DNA from: Methylomonas methanica MC09 | GTDB taxonomy: Bacteria; Pseudomonadota; Gammaproteobacteria; Methylococcales; Methylomonadaceae | Length of the DNA stretch: 64,000 nucleotides | NCBI RefSeq assembly: GCF_000214665.1 | Contig: NC_015572.1 | Span: forward strand, 3,906,001-3,970,000 | Reading direction: 5' to 3' | Shown: positions 9,246-17,301 of the stretch, in pieces | Numbering within the stretch: the stretch's first letter is position 1 | Layout: the number at the start of each line of letters is the position of its first letter | Made by a program: the position numbers and the translations under genes | The notes under the pieces: model-generated | What the model saw: the letters and a program-made list of their open reading frames with translations, nothing else | Told to the model about the DNA's origin: nothing | The model's database searches: none

Positions 9246-10136
9246 ATGAAAATTATCCGTTCAATATCCCGCAGGCTGTCTGACAAACAAGTTGATGTTG
9301 TTATGCGTGATATTTGTCGCACTATTAACTATAACTCTTCTATCAATGATATTGCACAACGTCATGATTCTGGACTGAGATGCTCATCTGGCTGGCGCGC
9401 GCTGCCAGAATGGATTCAAATAGCGGAGTTAATTGTGTTTGGAGATGAGGTGAAGCTACATTTGGATACCAGCAATACTGAGGAAGCAATTGCTAAAATA
9501 GATGGTATAGCTGACAGTCTTCAGGATGAGCTCTCTAGTTTATTTAGCCATGAAACAAAACCTTACTCTTCTAAAGTTTTTTGTCTTGGGTGGTCAAAAA
9601 CGGGTACGACCAGTTTAACTGAGGCGCTACGAGTTCTTGGGTTGTTTTCGTGGCATTCTGCTCCGTGGGTGGTAGACGCACATTACGGGAACGTCATTTC
9701 TGAAGACTTCATAAATCTTTCTGAGATAGCAGATTATACTGCCGTATCCGATTTGCCAATTTGTGCTTTGTTTAGAGAGCTGGATCAGGCATTTCCGGGA
9801 AGCAAATATATTCTTACCGTACGCCCAGCAGAAGATTGGGTCAAGAGCGTAGCTTGTGCGATGAAGGATTATATAGCGAAGAAAGATGTTTTAGAATCTG
9901 ATTTGAGCGCAGTTCGATGGGCATATGGCACGGAGAAATTCGATAGGAGTTTATTTTTGCAAAGATACGCCCAACATAACCAACAAGTTTTGGAATATTT
10001 CAAAGGTCGCTCAGACCTTCTGGTTATGGATATAGCAGAAGAAAATAAATGGCAAAAGCTGTGCAGTTTTCTGAACCTTCCTTTGCCTGATACCCCCTTC
10101 CCTTATTTAAACAAACGGGCGATTAGTAATTCGTGA
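9246..10136 (+). CDS. Sulfotransferase-family protein
   Basis: This 296-residue cytoplasmic protein has the 5'-phosphosulfate loop VFCLGWSKTGTTSLTEAL (about residues 112-129) and a 3'-phosphate-binding segment (YILTVRPAEDWVKS, about 185-198), as in the PAPS-dependent sulfotransferase families (Sulfotransfer_4-like). The first 110 residues are not recognised. An AGGAG precedes the start. Its position between the siderophore receptor and the MbtH/exporter genes suggests that it sulfates the peptide or its acyl tail (inference). The gene is AT-rich like its left neighbours and unlike the GC-richer genes after 17 kb. Confidence 0.82.
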   Translation: MKIIRSISRRLSDKQVDVVMRDICRTINYNSSINDIAQRHDSGLRCSSGWRALPEWIQIAELIVFGDEVKLHLDTSNTEEAIAKIDGIADSLQDELSSLFSHETKPYSSKVFCLGWSKTGTTSLTEALRVLGLFSWHSAPWVVDAHYGNVISEDFINLSEIADYTAVSDLPICALFRELDQAFPGSKYILTVRPAEDWVKSVACAMKDYIAKKDVLESDLSAVRWAYGTEKFDRSLFLQRYAQHNQQVLEYFKGRSDLLVMDIAEENKWQKLCSFLNLPLPDTPFPYLNKRAISNS

Positions 10137-10313
10137 ATTCAAGTAATAAGTGCATAACCCACCAATTTTTCAGCATCCATACCGGATTGCAAAACGGCGT
10201 GCAAAACTTTCCAGGGTCCTGGGGAAAAGAGCGTTGAAAAGTTTCCACCCCAGGTTGTTTAATGCCCGGCTTTCGGAAAATTTCAAGCTAGTTGTCGCCT
10301 CGACGTAAAAATA

Positions 10314-11396
10314 CTATGCGATTATTTTGTCTGGATTAGCGACCTCCTGGGGTGAGTGTTTTTGGGTTTCGGTATGATCTGGATTTAGATGCACGGTATG
10401 GATTCTGTTCCAGTTCCGGGTGTTTTGACTCCAGCGCCGTGGGTTTTGGCGGCGGGCGTCTTCATAGAGCGCTTTGCGTTGATTCAATAGCGCCTCGTCC
10501 AATCCGGCATGACGTTGGGCTGGGGTTACAAAACCAATGGCGCTATGCCGATGTTCGTGGTTGTACCATTGCACCAGGTCGGCTACCCATTCACGAGCGA
10601 CGGACAGGTCGGCAAACGGTTGCAACGGGTATTGCGGACGATATTTCAGGGTTTTGAACAGCGATTCCGAATACGGATTGTCGTTACTCACCGCCGGTCG
10701 GCTGAGCGAGGGCATGACGCCAAGCTGTTGCAGGGTGGCCAGCATCGTGGCGCCTTTCATGGGGCTGCCGTTATCGGAATGCAGGATGACTTGCCCAGGT
10801 TGTAGCCCTTCGCGTAAAACAATATCCCGTAACAACTCGCTGGCGTATTGGCTGCTTTCTTCCTCAAATACCTGCCAGCCGACGATCTGGCGACTAAAAA
10901 TATCGAGGAACAAGTAGAGGTAGTAGAACTGGCCTTTGACTGCGGCCGCAAGATAGGTAATATCCCAGCTGTAGAGTTGATTGGGCGCTATCGCACTCAA
11001 GGCTTTGGGTTTGGTACGTGGCTGGCTGGGCCGTTCACTGCGGCGGTGTTTCAGTTGCTGGGCGGCTTTCAGTAGGCGATAGATCGTCGATTCGGAGCCC
11101 AGATAAATCCCCTGATCCGCCAAGCGCGGAACGATCTGACTGGGGGGTAAATCCGCAAATTCGGCGGAATTGGCCACGGCCAGAATGTGGTTGCGCTCGG
11201 CCTCGGTCAGCGCATGCGCCGGCGTATATTGCCGCCGCGGTCGCAGGTCTTCGCCCGGGGTTTCGCCGGCCTGCCAGCGCTGCAAGGTGCGCGGGCTCAG
11301 GCCCAGCACGGCACAGGCTTGGTCTTGGCGGGCACCGGCCTCGGTGGCTTCGGCGACGGATTCGATCAGGGTTTGGCGCTGCTGAAGGGATGTCAT
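10314..11396 (-). CDS. IS3-family transposase OrfB (copy 2)
   Basis: This is a second copy of the 360-residue DDE transposase described at 4654-5736, with the same catalytic motifs (SWDITYL, LHSDNGSPM, NPYSESLFKTL). Only a few residues differ (for example EAGARQ for AAGARQ, EDLRPRRQ for EDRRPRRQ, and a changed QPRTKPKALSAIA segment). It overlaps orfA by four bases. It appears intact. Confidence 0.95.
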   Translation of the reverse strand: MTSLQQRQTLIESVAEATEAGARQDQACAVLGLSPRTLQRWQAGETPGEDLRPRRQYTPAHALTEAERNHILAVANSAEFADLPPSQIVPRLADQGIYLGSESTIYRLLKAAQQLKHRRSERPSQPRTKPKALSAIAPNQLYSWDITYLAAAVKGQFYYLYLFLDIFSRQIVGWQVFEEESSQYASELLRDIVLREGLQPGQVILHSDNGSPMKGATMLATLQQLGVMPSLSRPAVSNDNPYSESLFKTLKYRPQYPLQPFADLSVAREWVADLVQWYNHEHRHSAIGFVTPAQRHAGLDEALLNQRKALYEDARRQNPRRWSQNTRNWNRIHTVHLNPDHTETQKHSPQEVANPDKIIA

Positions 11397-11893
11397 TCGA
11401 CCTCGCCCGCCAACAGCGCCCGCACCTTTTTTTGCAGAATCAGCAAGGCAGCGGCTTCAGCCAGCGCTTTGTCCTTACGGTTGAGTTCGCGTTCCAGACG
11501 CTGATTTTCGGCTTTTAAAGTGCGCAGTGTCTGGCTGTCATTGCCGCCTGAACGGGCGCTGGTGACGGCACAAAAATCGCTTTTCCACTGCGCGAGTTGA
11601 TGAGCAAATAGCCCACGTTGCCGACACCAGGCATTCAATGCCTCGCCGGATATACCATGGCTTTCATGGAGGGCCAGTAAACGCTCTTCGGGGAGCCAAT
11701 CTTGAGGGCGCTTGCCCACGTTTGGGCTTGACGTATCGGTGGGTGTGCTGCTTTTCATCCAGTTTTTTAAGGTATGTATGCTGAGGTTAGATTCGTCGGC
11801 AATGTCTTGAATGGTTCGTTTTCCACGATTGTAGACTTTTGCCAGAGCTTGCTCTCTGAACTCGTCAGAATACTGCTTTTTCGGGGTAATCAT
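11393..11893 (-). CDS. IS3-family OrfA (copy 2)
   Basis: This 166-residue HTH and zipper protein is the counterpart of 5733-6233. Differences concentrate between DFCAVT and ENQRLERE, suggesting either relaxed constraint in the linker or patchy recombination with a related element. Confidence 0.93.
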   Translation of the reverse strand: MITPKKQYSDEFREQALAKVYNRGKRTIQDIADESNLSIHTLKNWMKSSTPTDTSSPNVGKRPQDWLPEERLLALHESHGISGEALNAWCRQRGLFAHQLAQWKSDFCAVTSARSGGNDSQTLRTLKAENQRLERELNRKDKALAEAAALLILQKKVRALLAGEVE

Positions 11894-11987
11894 TTTCTAA
11901 TCTCAAATTTAAGGCGTTCTAAAAATTTGAGGCGACAACTATTGTGACGCAGGGGGCTTTTTGCCGGAGAACCCTGGAGTGATAAAA

Positions 11988-13508
11988 ATGGATGTCATAC
12001 CCGAAATCAGGCGACTGCATTTTGTTGAGCACGTCACCATCAGCGACTTGGCGAAGCAGTTCAAGTTATCCCGTCCCACGATTCGCAAGCACCTCAAGAC
12101 GGTCGAAGAGCCCGTCTATCCTACCCGGCAACACCAACCCTATTTGAAACTGGGAGCTTTTATCGAGCAACTGAGGACGTGGTTGGAAACCGATGCGACC
12201 TTACCCGGCAAAAAGTGTAAACGCACCGCCCAACGCTTGTATGAATGTCTGCAAGCCGAAGGTTATGTCGGCGGTTACAGTGCGGTGCAGCGTTATGTGA
12301 AAGCCTGGAAAGCATCGCGTTCTGCGAGTCCATCGATTAAACAAGCCTTCGTGCCGTTGTTATTTCCGGCGGGTGAGACCTGTCAATTCGACTGGAGTCA
12401 TGAAAGAGCCGTCATCGGTGGTGTGGAGCAGGTGGTGAAAGTCGCTCATTTCCGACTAAGTTACAGTCGACAGATGTTCGTAGTGGTTTATCCACGGGAA
12501 ACACAAGAGATGGTGTTGGACGCCCATAATCAAGCCTTTACCTTCTTCGGCGGTGTACCGAAACGCATGGTTTACGACAACCTGAAAACGGTGGTGGATG
12601 CGATATTCGTGGGCAAGGAACGCCGCTTTAACCGGCGTTTTTTGACCTTGGCCAATCATTACTTGTTTGAGCCGGTGGCTTGCACGCCGGAATCAGGTTG
12701 GGAAAAAGGCCAGGTCGAAAATCAGGTCGGCAATATCAGCGAATGGCTATTCACGCCGACACCAAAGTTTGCCGATTTTGCCGAACTCAACGCCTGGTTG
12801 GCCCAACGTTGCAGGGAGTTGGCGTCCCGGTCGCATCCCGATCAACCTTCGCGGACCACCGCCGATTGTTTTGCGGAAGAGCAACCGTTGCTGATGCCGG
12901 TTAAAGCCATGTTCGATGGCTACGTGGAATCGATGCGACGTGTGAGCTCATTGTGTTTGATCCGCATCGATCGCAATCGTTACAGTGTGCCCGCACAATG
13001 GGCTAATCAAGCCGTTTCGGTACGTTTAACGGCTGACCGGGTGCGCATCGTCGCCGAGGGCCAGGTCATTGCCGAGCATGAGCGCCGCTTCGGGCGTGAC
13101 CAACTGATCTGCGACCCCTGGCACTATCTACCGGTGCTGGAGAAAAAACCGGGTGCCTTGCGCCACGGTGCGCCGTTTGTGACCTGGGATTTGCCGATAC
13201 CAATCAAGGTGGTGCGCAACCGGATTCTCAAACAGGATAAAGGCGATAGAGCCTTTGTCGACCTGCTGTTGATGGCCAGAGACCTCGGCGATGCGGGTCT
13301 GGATGCCTTGGAAGTGGCTTGCGATCTCACCTTGCAAACCGGCGTCATCAGCGCGGCCATTGTGCTCAATGAAATGCGCCGTCTCACGGAAGACACCAGG
13401 CCTAAAGCCCTGGATGAATCCGTTACCTCATTGCCGACACTGGCTGTCGAACCGCTGGCCGATTGCAGCCGTTACGATGCGTTACGGAGTGCACGTCATG
13501 TCCATTGA
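11988..13508 (+). CDS. istA: IS21-family transposase IstA
   Basis: IstA is the DDE transposase of IS21 elements. The N-terminal helix-turn-helix ([20 protein letters not shown]) binds the ends. The integrase core starts with the Asp in TCQFDWSHE, has the second Asp in RMVYDNLKT and the Glu near [14 protein letters not shown] chose the ATG at 11988 because GGAG lies just upstream and the family starts with MDV/MEI-type sequence; an earlier in-frame start at 11961 is less likely. It overlaps istB by 11 bases. It seems intact despite the IS3 copy inserted in its upstream region, which may separate it from its promoter. Confidence 0.93.
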   Translation: MDVIPEIRRLHFVEHVTISDLAKQFKLSRPTIRKHLKTVEEPVYPTRQHQPYLKLGAFIEQLRTWLETDATLPGKKCKRTAQRLYECLQAEGYVGGYSAVQRYVKAWKASRSASPSIKQAFVPLLFPAGETCQFDWSHERAVIGGVEQVVKVAHFRLSYSRQMFVVVYPRETQEMVLDAHNQAFTFFGGVPKRMVYDNLKTVVDAIFVGKERRFNRRFLTLANHYLFEPVACTPESGWEKGQVENQVGNISEWLFTPTPKFADFAELNAWLAQRCRELASRSHPDQPSRTTADCFAEEQPLLMPVKAMFDGYVESMRRVSSLCLIRIDRNRYSVPAQWANQAVSVRLTADRVRIVAEGQVIAEHERRFGRDQLICDPWHYLPVLEKKPGALRHGAPFVTWDLPIPIKVVRNRILKQDKGDRAFVDLLLMARDLGDAGLDALEVACDLTLQTGVISAAIVLNEMRRLTEDTRPKALDESVTSLPTLAVEPLADCSRYDALRSARHVH

Positions 13509-14247
13509 TCGTTCCCTACAGCTCAAAACGCTCCATCTGTACGGCATGGCGGCGGCCTGGAACGAATGGCAAGCCGAATACGGTAGCCAGCAAAAACCCG
13601 TGATACCGGAAGTCTGGCTGGATCGTTTGATCGCCGCCGAACAGGCGGATCGGCAGGCTCGTAGCCTGAACTACCAACTCAAGGTAGCCCGTTTTCCCAT
13701 CCATCGCGACTTGCTTCAGATCGATTGGTCGGAAACACCTTTGCCGCAAGCCCGCATCGAACAACTGGCGACAGGCCATTTTATGGAACAGGCTTATAAC
13801 CTGATCCTGGTGGGCGGCACTGGCACGGGCAAAACCCACTTGGCCACCGCCATTGGCATAGCGGCCATTCATCAAGGCAAACGGGTGCGCTTCTACAATG
13901 CCGTCGACCTGGTCAATCAATTGGACAAGGAAAAACAGCTAGGAAAAGCGGGCAATCTAGCCAAGCAACTGACCTCGATGGATGCTGTCATTCTGGATGA
14001 ATTAGGCTATTTGCCGTTTCCCGCTTCGGGTGGGGCCTTGCTATTCCATCTGATCAGCCACCTGTATGAGAAAACGTCTTTGATCATCACCACCAATCTC
14101 AACTTCGCCGAATGGGTGCAAGTGTTCGGTGATGCCAAGATGACCACAGCTCTGTTCGACAGGATTACTCATCATTGCGACATCCTGGAAACCGGTAACG
14201 ATTCCTATCGATTTAAACAACGAAAAAAGGCGGTGGAAAACCAATAA
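13498..14247 (+). CDS. istB: IS21-family helper ATPase IstB
   Basis: This 249-residue AAA+ protein has Walker [15 protein letters not shown] and Walker [12 protein letters not shown]. IstB assembles on target DNA and recruits IstA. The start [17 protein letters not shown] is typical of the family, and the 11-base overlap with istA indicates translational coupling. A longer upstream extension in this frame is overlap with istA and was discarded. Confidence 0.93.
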   Translation: MSIDRSLQLKTLHLYGMAAAWNEWQAEYGSQQKPVIPEVWLDRLIAAEQADRQARSLNYQLKVARFPIHRDLLQIDWSETPLPQARIEQLATGHFMEQAYNLILVGGTGTGKTHLATAIGIAAIHQGKRVRFYNAVDLVNQLDKEKQLGKAGNLAKQLTSMDAVILDELGYLPFPASGGALLFHLISHLYEKTSLIITTNLNFAEWVQVFGDAKMTTALFDRITHHCDILETGNDSYRFKQRKKAVENQ

Positions 14248-14310
14248 CCCTACAGCTTAACTGGAAACTATTCGACGCTCTTTAGTGGAAACTTTTCAAA
14301 GCCGTTTGAC

Positions 14311-15094
14311 AGTATTTGCTGATAATACCCAAAGGGCACAAGTGGCGAACCGGTATAGTCATGCCAAGCAAATGAAGCGCAAACGCAAAATGCTCAAACA
14401 GCTCAAAACTTTGGTGGGTCGGGTTTACCGCGATATCGAGCGCCAATTGACGAATCAATCCGATGCAGTCAGATTGGCTTTTAAAGAGACGCTGGAGAAA
14501 ACCCAACGGATTTTGAACCAACAAACCCAGGATAAAAACAAGCTGTACAGTTTCCACGCCACGAAAGTCGAATGCATTTCCAAAGGCAAAGTCCATAAGA
14601 AGTATGAATTCGGCGTTAAAGTCGGGATCACCGTCACCAATAAAAGCAATTTCGTGCTCGGCGCCCGCAGCTTTCCCGGTAATCCCTACGATGGCCACAC
14701 CCTGGAATCGTGTCTAGAACAGGCGGTGATTCTAAGCGGTACACGCGCAAAAGAAGCTTTTGTGGATTTAGGATACCGTGGTGTCGAGGTCCCGAACATG
14801 ACCATTTACAAAGCCCGGCAAAAGAGAGGAATAAACACCCGTCGACTCAAACGCGCCCTCAAACGCTGCAATGCCATCGAACCCGTCATTGGGCACCTCA
14901 AAAACGACGGATTGCTGGGCCGCAATTATCTGAAAGGCGAACTGGGCGATGCCATGCATGCGATCTTATGCGGCGCTGGCCACAATATCCGTATGATCCT
15001 CAGGCAGTTGAGGATTTTTTTGCCTCATTTTTGGAGATCGCTATGTCGGATTTTGACGCGGCCATTGAGCGCGCCGTTTTTATTGTCAACCTGA
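14311..15094 (+). pseudogene. IS5-family transposase, N-terminally truncated
   Basis: This is the C-terminal two thirds of an IS5-family DDE transposase: RYSHAKQMKRKRK, the long helical insert, NKLYSFHATKVECISKGK, YEFGVKVGI, GNPYDGHTL and the Glu region IEPVIGHLKNDG. The N-terminal part with the first catalytic region is absent, lost at the IS21 junction. The reading frame as it stands crosses a 17-bp repeat at 14326-14342. Deleting that repeat gives QYLLIMANRYSHAKQ, which fits the pattern I recall for this subgroup (ALIM followed by RYAHAKQ) better than the present sequence. The right end of the element is probably near 15141 (TTTTCAGGGACGACTA). Confidence 0.8.
14326..14342 (+). repeat. 17-bp micro-insert, copy in IS5-family transposase
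   Basis: TACCCAAAGGGCACAAG. The same 17 bases, plus the next four (TGGC), occur on the minus strand at 45295-45315 inside the RAYT gene. The insert is followed directly by TGG, as at other copies. Confidence 0.75.
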
Positions 15095-15141
15095 ATGCTG
15101 GTGTTCGGAAAATATAGGCTTTTTCAGGGACGACTAAGTAC

Positions 15142-15381
15142 ATTAGCAATACCAAGCGCGGGTCCAGCTATTTTTTGGTTTGGAACTACGATGCTGCTCG
15201 GCGTCGTGTGTTGTCGGAGCGTTGGTACCTCCTGCTTCAGGCGGCGGATGGAAAACAAACTTTGGCGCAACTGATGTCCGGCTTGAGTTTTTCTGACGAG
15301 CATCAGAGCTTGGTATTCGAAGAATTGCCTAATTTGTGGTCGGACCGGTTAATTATCCTGAATCCGAGGGAGATTGATTAA
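15142..15381 (+). pseudogene. 3' remnant of an unidentified gene
   Basis: The frame is open from the IS5-family right end through YISNTKRGSSYFLVWNYD and ERWYLLLQAADGKQTLAQLM to a stop at 15379-15381, about 80 residues. The LLQAADGKQTLAQLM segment resembles small winged-helix or PqqD-like C-terminal domains, but I do not recognise the family with confidence. A TTG at 15175 could start a 68-residue protein, but the coding sense of the frame continues upstream to the IS border, so this is best read as the tail of a gene whose 5' part was lost with the IS insertions. Confidence 0.45.
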
Positions 15382-15429
15382 CGGGCGGTAGCGCGGGACA
15401 CTGCAAACTAAAATTAGTGGACGTTTTTA

Positions 15430-15458
15430 GAAAAAGGGCACATCCATATGCCCTCTTT
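15430..15458 (-). terminator. Rho-independent terminator of the mbtH-like gene
   Basis: On the minus strand the stem AGGGCA/TGCCCT (15449-15454 with 15435-15440) encloses an 8-base loop and is followed by a run of T's. It begins just beyond the mbtH-like stop codon. Confidence 0.7.
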
Positions 15459-15462
15459 TCGT

Positions 15463-15681
15463 TTATTCCAATCCCGCCTCCCTCATATGCTGCCGCAAGC
15501 TTAGCGGCCGCATATCGGTCCAAACATCCTTGATGTAATCCAGGCATTCCTGTTTCGGGCCTTTGGGGCCGACTGCTCGCCAGCCGTTGGGAATATCCTT
15601 GTAATCGGGCCAGATCGAGTATTGTTCTTCGTGGTTGACGACGACTTGGTAGGTGGTGGTGTCTTCTTCATTCCAGCTCAT
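15463..15681 (-). CDS. MbtH-like protein
   Basis: This 72-residue NRPS partner binds adenylation domains and supports their folding and activity. The family signature is complete: [37 protein letters not shown]. The start at MSWNEEDT is chosen because GGAGAG lies four bases upstream; the frame stays open for 47 more codons but has no family similarity there. The gene is 11 kb from the NRPS, on the opposite strand, directly downstream of an ECF sigma gene, so its expression is probably tied to that sigma factor and not to the NRPS transcript. Confidence 0.95.
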   Translation of the reverse strand: MSWNEEDTTTYQVVVNHEEQYSIWPDYKDIPNGWRAVGPKGPKQECLDYIKDVWTDMRPLSLRQHMREAGLE

Positions 15682-15923
15682 TAGGCTCTCCGGTTTCAGT
15701 TGAAAGGGTTGTCGGTTTTCTACGGTCACGCATTGCATTACCAATTGTCGGAATAGCTTGCTAGCCAGAAATGATAGACGTATTCCCAACTGCATCATTG
15801 CTTCTCGCGTTTTGGTAGGCACTACGCCGGCTGTTGTGAAAGGCGCGTTGCCGGCGGATGCCTAACGCTGGACCGTCGGATGGAGTGACTCCGCAGTGAA
15901 GACGAATTCGGGAGCGGTTTTCC

Positions 15924-16436
15924 TCAGTCGTTGCTCAAATCGGCTTGGTGTTTTTTGAATTGTGCGCGGCAATGGAGCAACGCTCTGGCCAGTAATTTTT
16001 CGACGGCGCTGTCGGAGACATTCATCTCGACGGCTATTTCGGCGTAAGTCATGCCGTAAACCCGGTTCAGCACGAAAGCCTTTCTGGCCCGCTCGGGCAG
16101 TTCTTCAACGACGCTCGAAAAAATCGCCAGCTTTTCGTTGACCAGCGCCAGCCGCTCTTCCGACGGCGCTTCCTCATCAATGTCCAGCGTCGGCACGGTA
16201 TTGTAGACGTGCTTCTCGGTAACTTTACGGTGTTTGATATGGTCATAAGCTAGATTACGGGCGGCGCGAAACAGAAAACCGCGCGGATGTTCGATGACCT
16301 GCTTTTGCGATTCACGGGAAAAAATGATGAAGCATTCCTGAACTAACTCCGCGGCAATTTCCGGGCAGTCGACGATACGCGCCAGATGAAGTTGCAATTC
16401 CGATTGATGCTCAATGTAAACGGATTCTAGGTTCAT
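15924..16436 (-). CDS. ECF RNA polymerase sigma factor, FecI type
   Basis: This sigma-70 family ECF factor of about 170 residues has region 2 (ELVQECFIIFSRES, FLFRAARNLAYDHIKHR) and region 4 (LPERARKAFVLNRVYGMTYAEIAVEMNVSDSAVEKLLARAL). FecI-type factors are held by FecR and released when a TonB receptor with an STN domain binds its ligand. Start ATG 16436 has AGGGA seven bases upstream; a TTG two codons earlier is less likely. It is followed by mbtH on the same strand with a gap of about 240 bp. The likely FecR partner is either 21456-22409, on the other strand, or the protein at 22512. Confidence 0.92.
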   Translation of the reverse strand: MNLESVYIEHQSELQLHLARIVDCPEIAAELVQECFIIFSRESQKQVIEHPRGFLFRAARNLAYDHIKHRKVTEKHVYNTVPTLDIDEEAPSEERLALVNEKLAIFSSVVEELPERARKAFVLNRVYGMTYAEIAVEMNVSDSAVEKLLARALLHCRAQFKKHQADLSND

Positions 16437-17301
16437 ACTCAATTCCCTGTGGTGTTATCAGCTTAGCTATCTTGTTAGTGACACAGTTCGCCAATGTACG
16501 AATTGGCTCAAGATTGCACGGCTATTTTGGATTGGCGCACGCTTTAAAACCTCTCGTCTATTGCTTGGAACATGGTGGTGCCGGCTAACGCAACGGACAA
16601 CTTGTGAGTATTTTTAAGAGACAAAAAGCGAATGAGTTTTACTTAGACGGAGAAAAAGCAAAATTTAAGCCAATCAGATAGGGACATATTATCAGCCACT
16701 TAGCGTAGCGCCTACCTCAGACAGACCGAAGAACATGGCAAATAACGTAACTGGAATACGTTATATAACATTGTTTATTTTAAAACTACCTCATGCTAAC
16801 GCATTGGCGCGCACTTCAATACAGCTATCCGCCTGACAACGCGATTTAACAGACTCGTCTGGATCTTATCTTTGCTCCTTCATTCAGTTCCCCGCACACC
16901 CTTTAAATCGTCTTTCGACAGGTAATACCAAAATCCAGATTGCAAGGATAGCTCTATGCTCACCATCCATGCCCCTGGATTCCGGCAATCCATGCCGGAA
17001 TGACGGCTTAGAAAGGCAATCTGACAAAGTAGAATTACTAATCCGGTTTATCTTTGCCCCTTATTGATACCCTTCTACTTTATGGATGAGGTTTTTTAAT
17101 GCGTAACGCGTCTTCTGCATAGAGGCACGCCTACTTTGGGCTCTTTTAACTCGGCGGCAAGAATCCGCGCTATACCGGGGCATTTGCTTTTCTGCATCGC
17201 ATACCTTACCGGAAGCCCAAAGCATAGCAAACGGTATCCGCACCGCCACCAATATTGTTTACAGCTTGCCAATTCGGCATTGTTTGCATAACGGAGTCTA
17301 C
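16437..17301. other. Large divergent intergenic region (865 bp)
   Basis: This lies between the ECF sigma gene and the exporter gene and must carry promoters for both directions. Apart from the palindromic repeat at 16977-17006 I see no gene, Fur box or RNA that I can defend. Short open frames on the minus strand here have no family resemblance. Confidence 0.5.
16977..17006. repeat. Palindromic interspersed repeat
   Basis: The stem ATTCCGGCA (16979-16987) pairs with TGCCGGAAT (16993-17001) around a five-base loop. This GGATTCCGGCAATCC-type unit is a common dispersed repeat in proteobacterial intergenic DNA. Confidence 0.6.

Larger units (their letters stand above)
10274..11956 (-). mobile_element. 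IS3-family insertion sequence, copy 2 (1683 bp), nested in IS21
   Basis: It has the same length and ends as copy 1, with direct repeats GGCTTT at 10268-10273 and 11955-11960 (minimal duplication CTTT). The inverted repeat GTTGTCGCCTC is at 10291-10301, with its partner near 11929-11939. It is inserted between the IS21 left end and istA. Confidence 0.9.
10237..14298 (+). mobile_element. IS21-family insertion sequence carrying a nested IS3 copy
   Basis: The ends are TTGAAAAGTTTCCAC at 10236-10250 and its exact reverse complement at 14285-14299. Between them lie istA and istB. The 5' non-coding part is split by the IS3-family element at 10274-11956. Extra GGAAAC-type repeats near the right end fit the multiple terminal repeats of IS21 elements. 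No clear target duplication is visible, so the left border could differ by some bases. Confidence 0.75.

Noticed and set aside
15435..15454. AGGGCACA-containing sequence as a fifth copy of the 17-bp micro-insert
   Set aside because: Only the AGGGCACA part matches. The sequence is the stem of the mbtH terminator, not TACCC...CACAAG.
16437..17301. Possible Fur box or small RNA in the divergent region between the sigma gene and the exporter
   Set aside because: I found no inverted GATAATGATAAT-like motif on either strand, and the only structure is a common dispersed palindrome.
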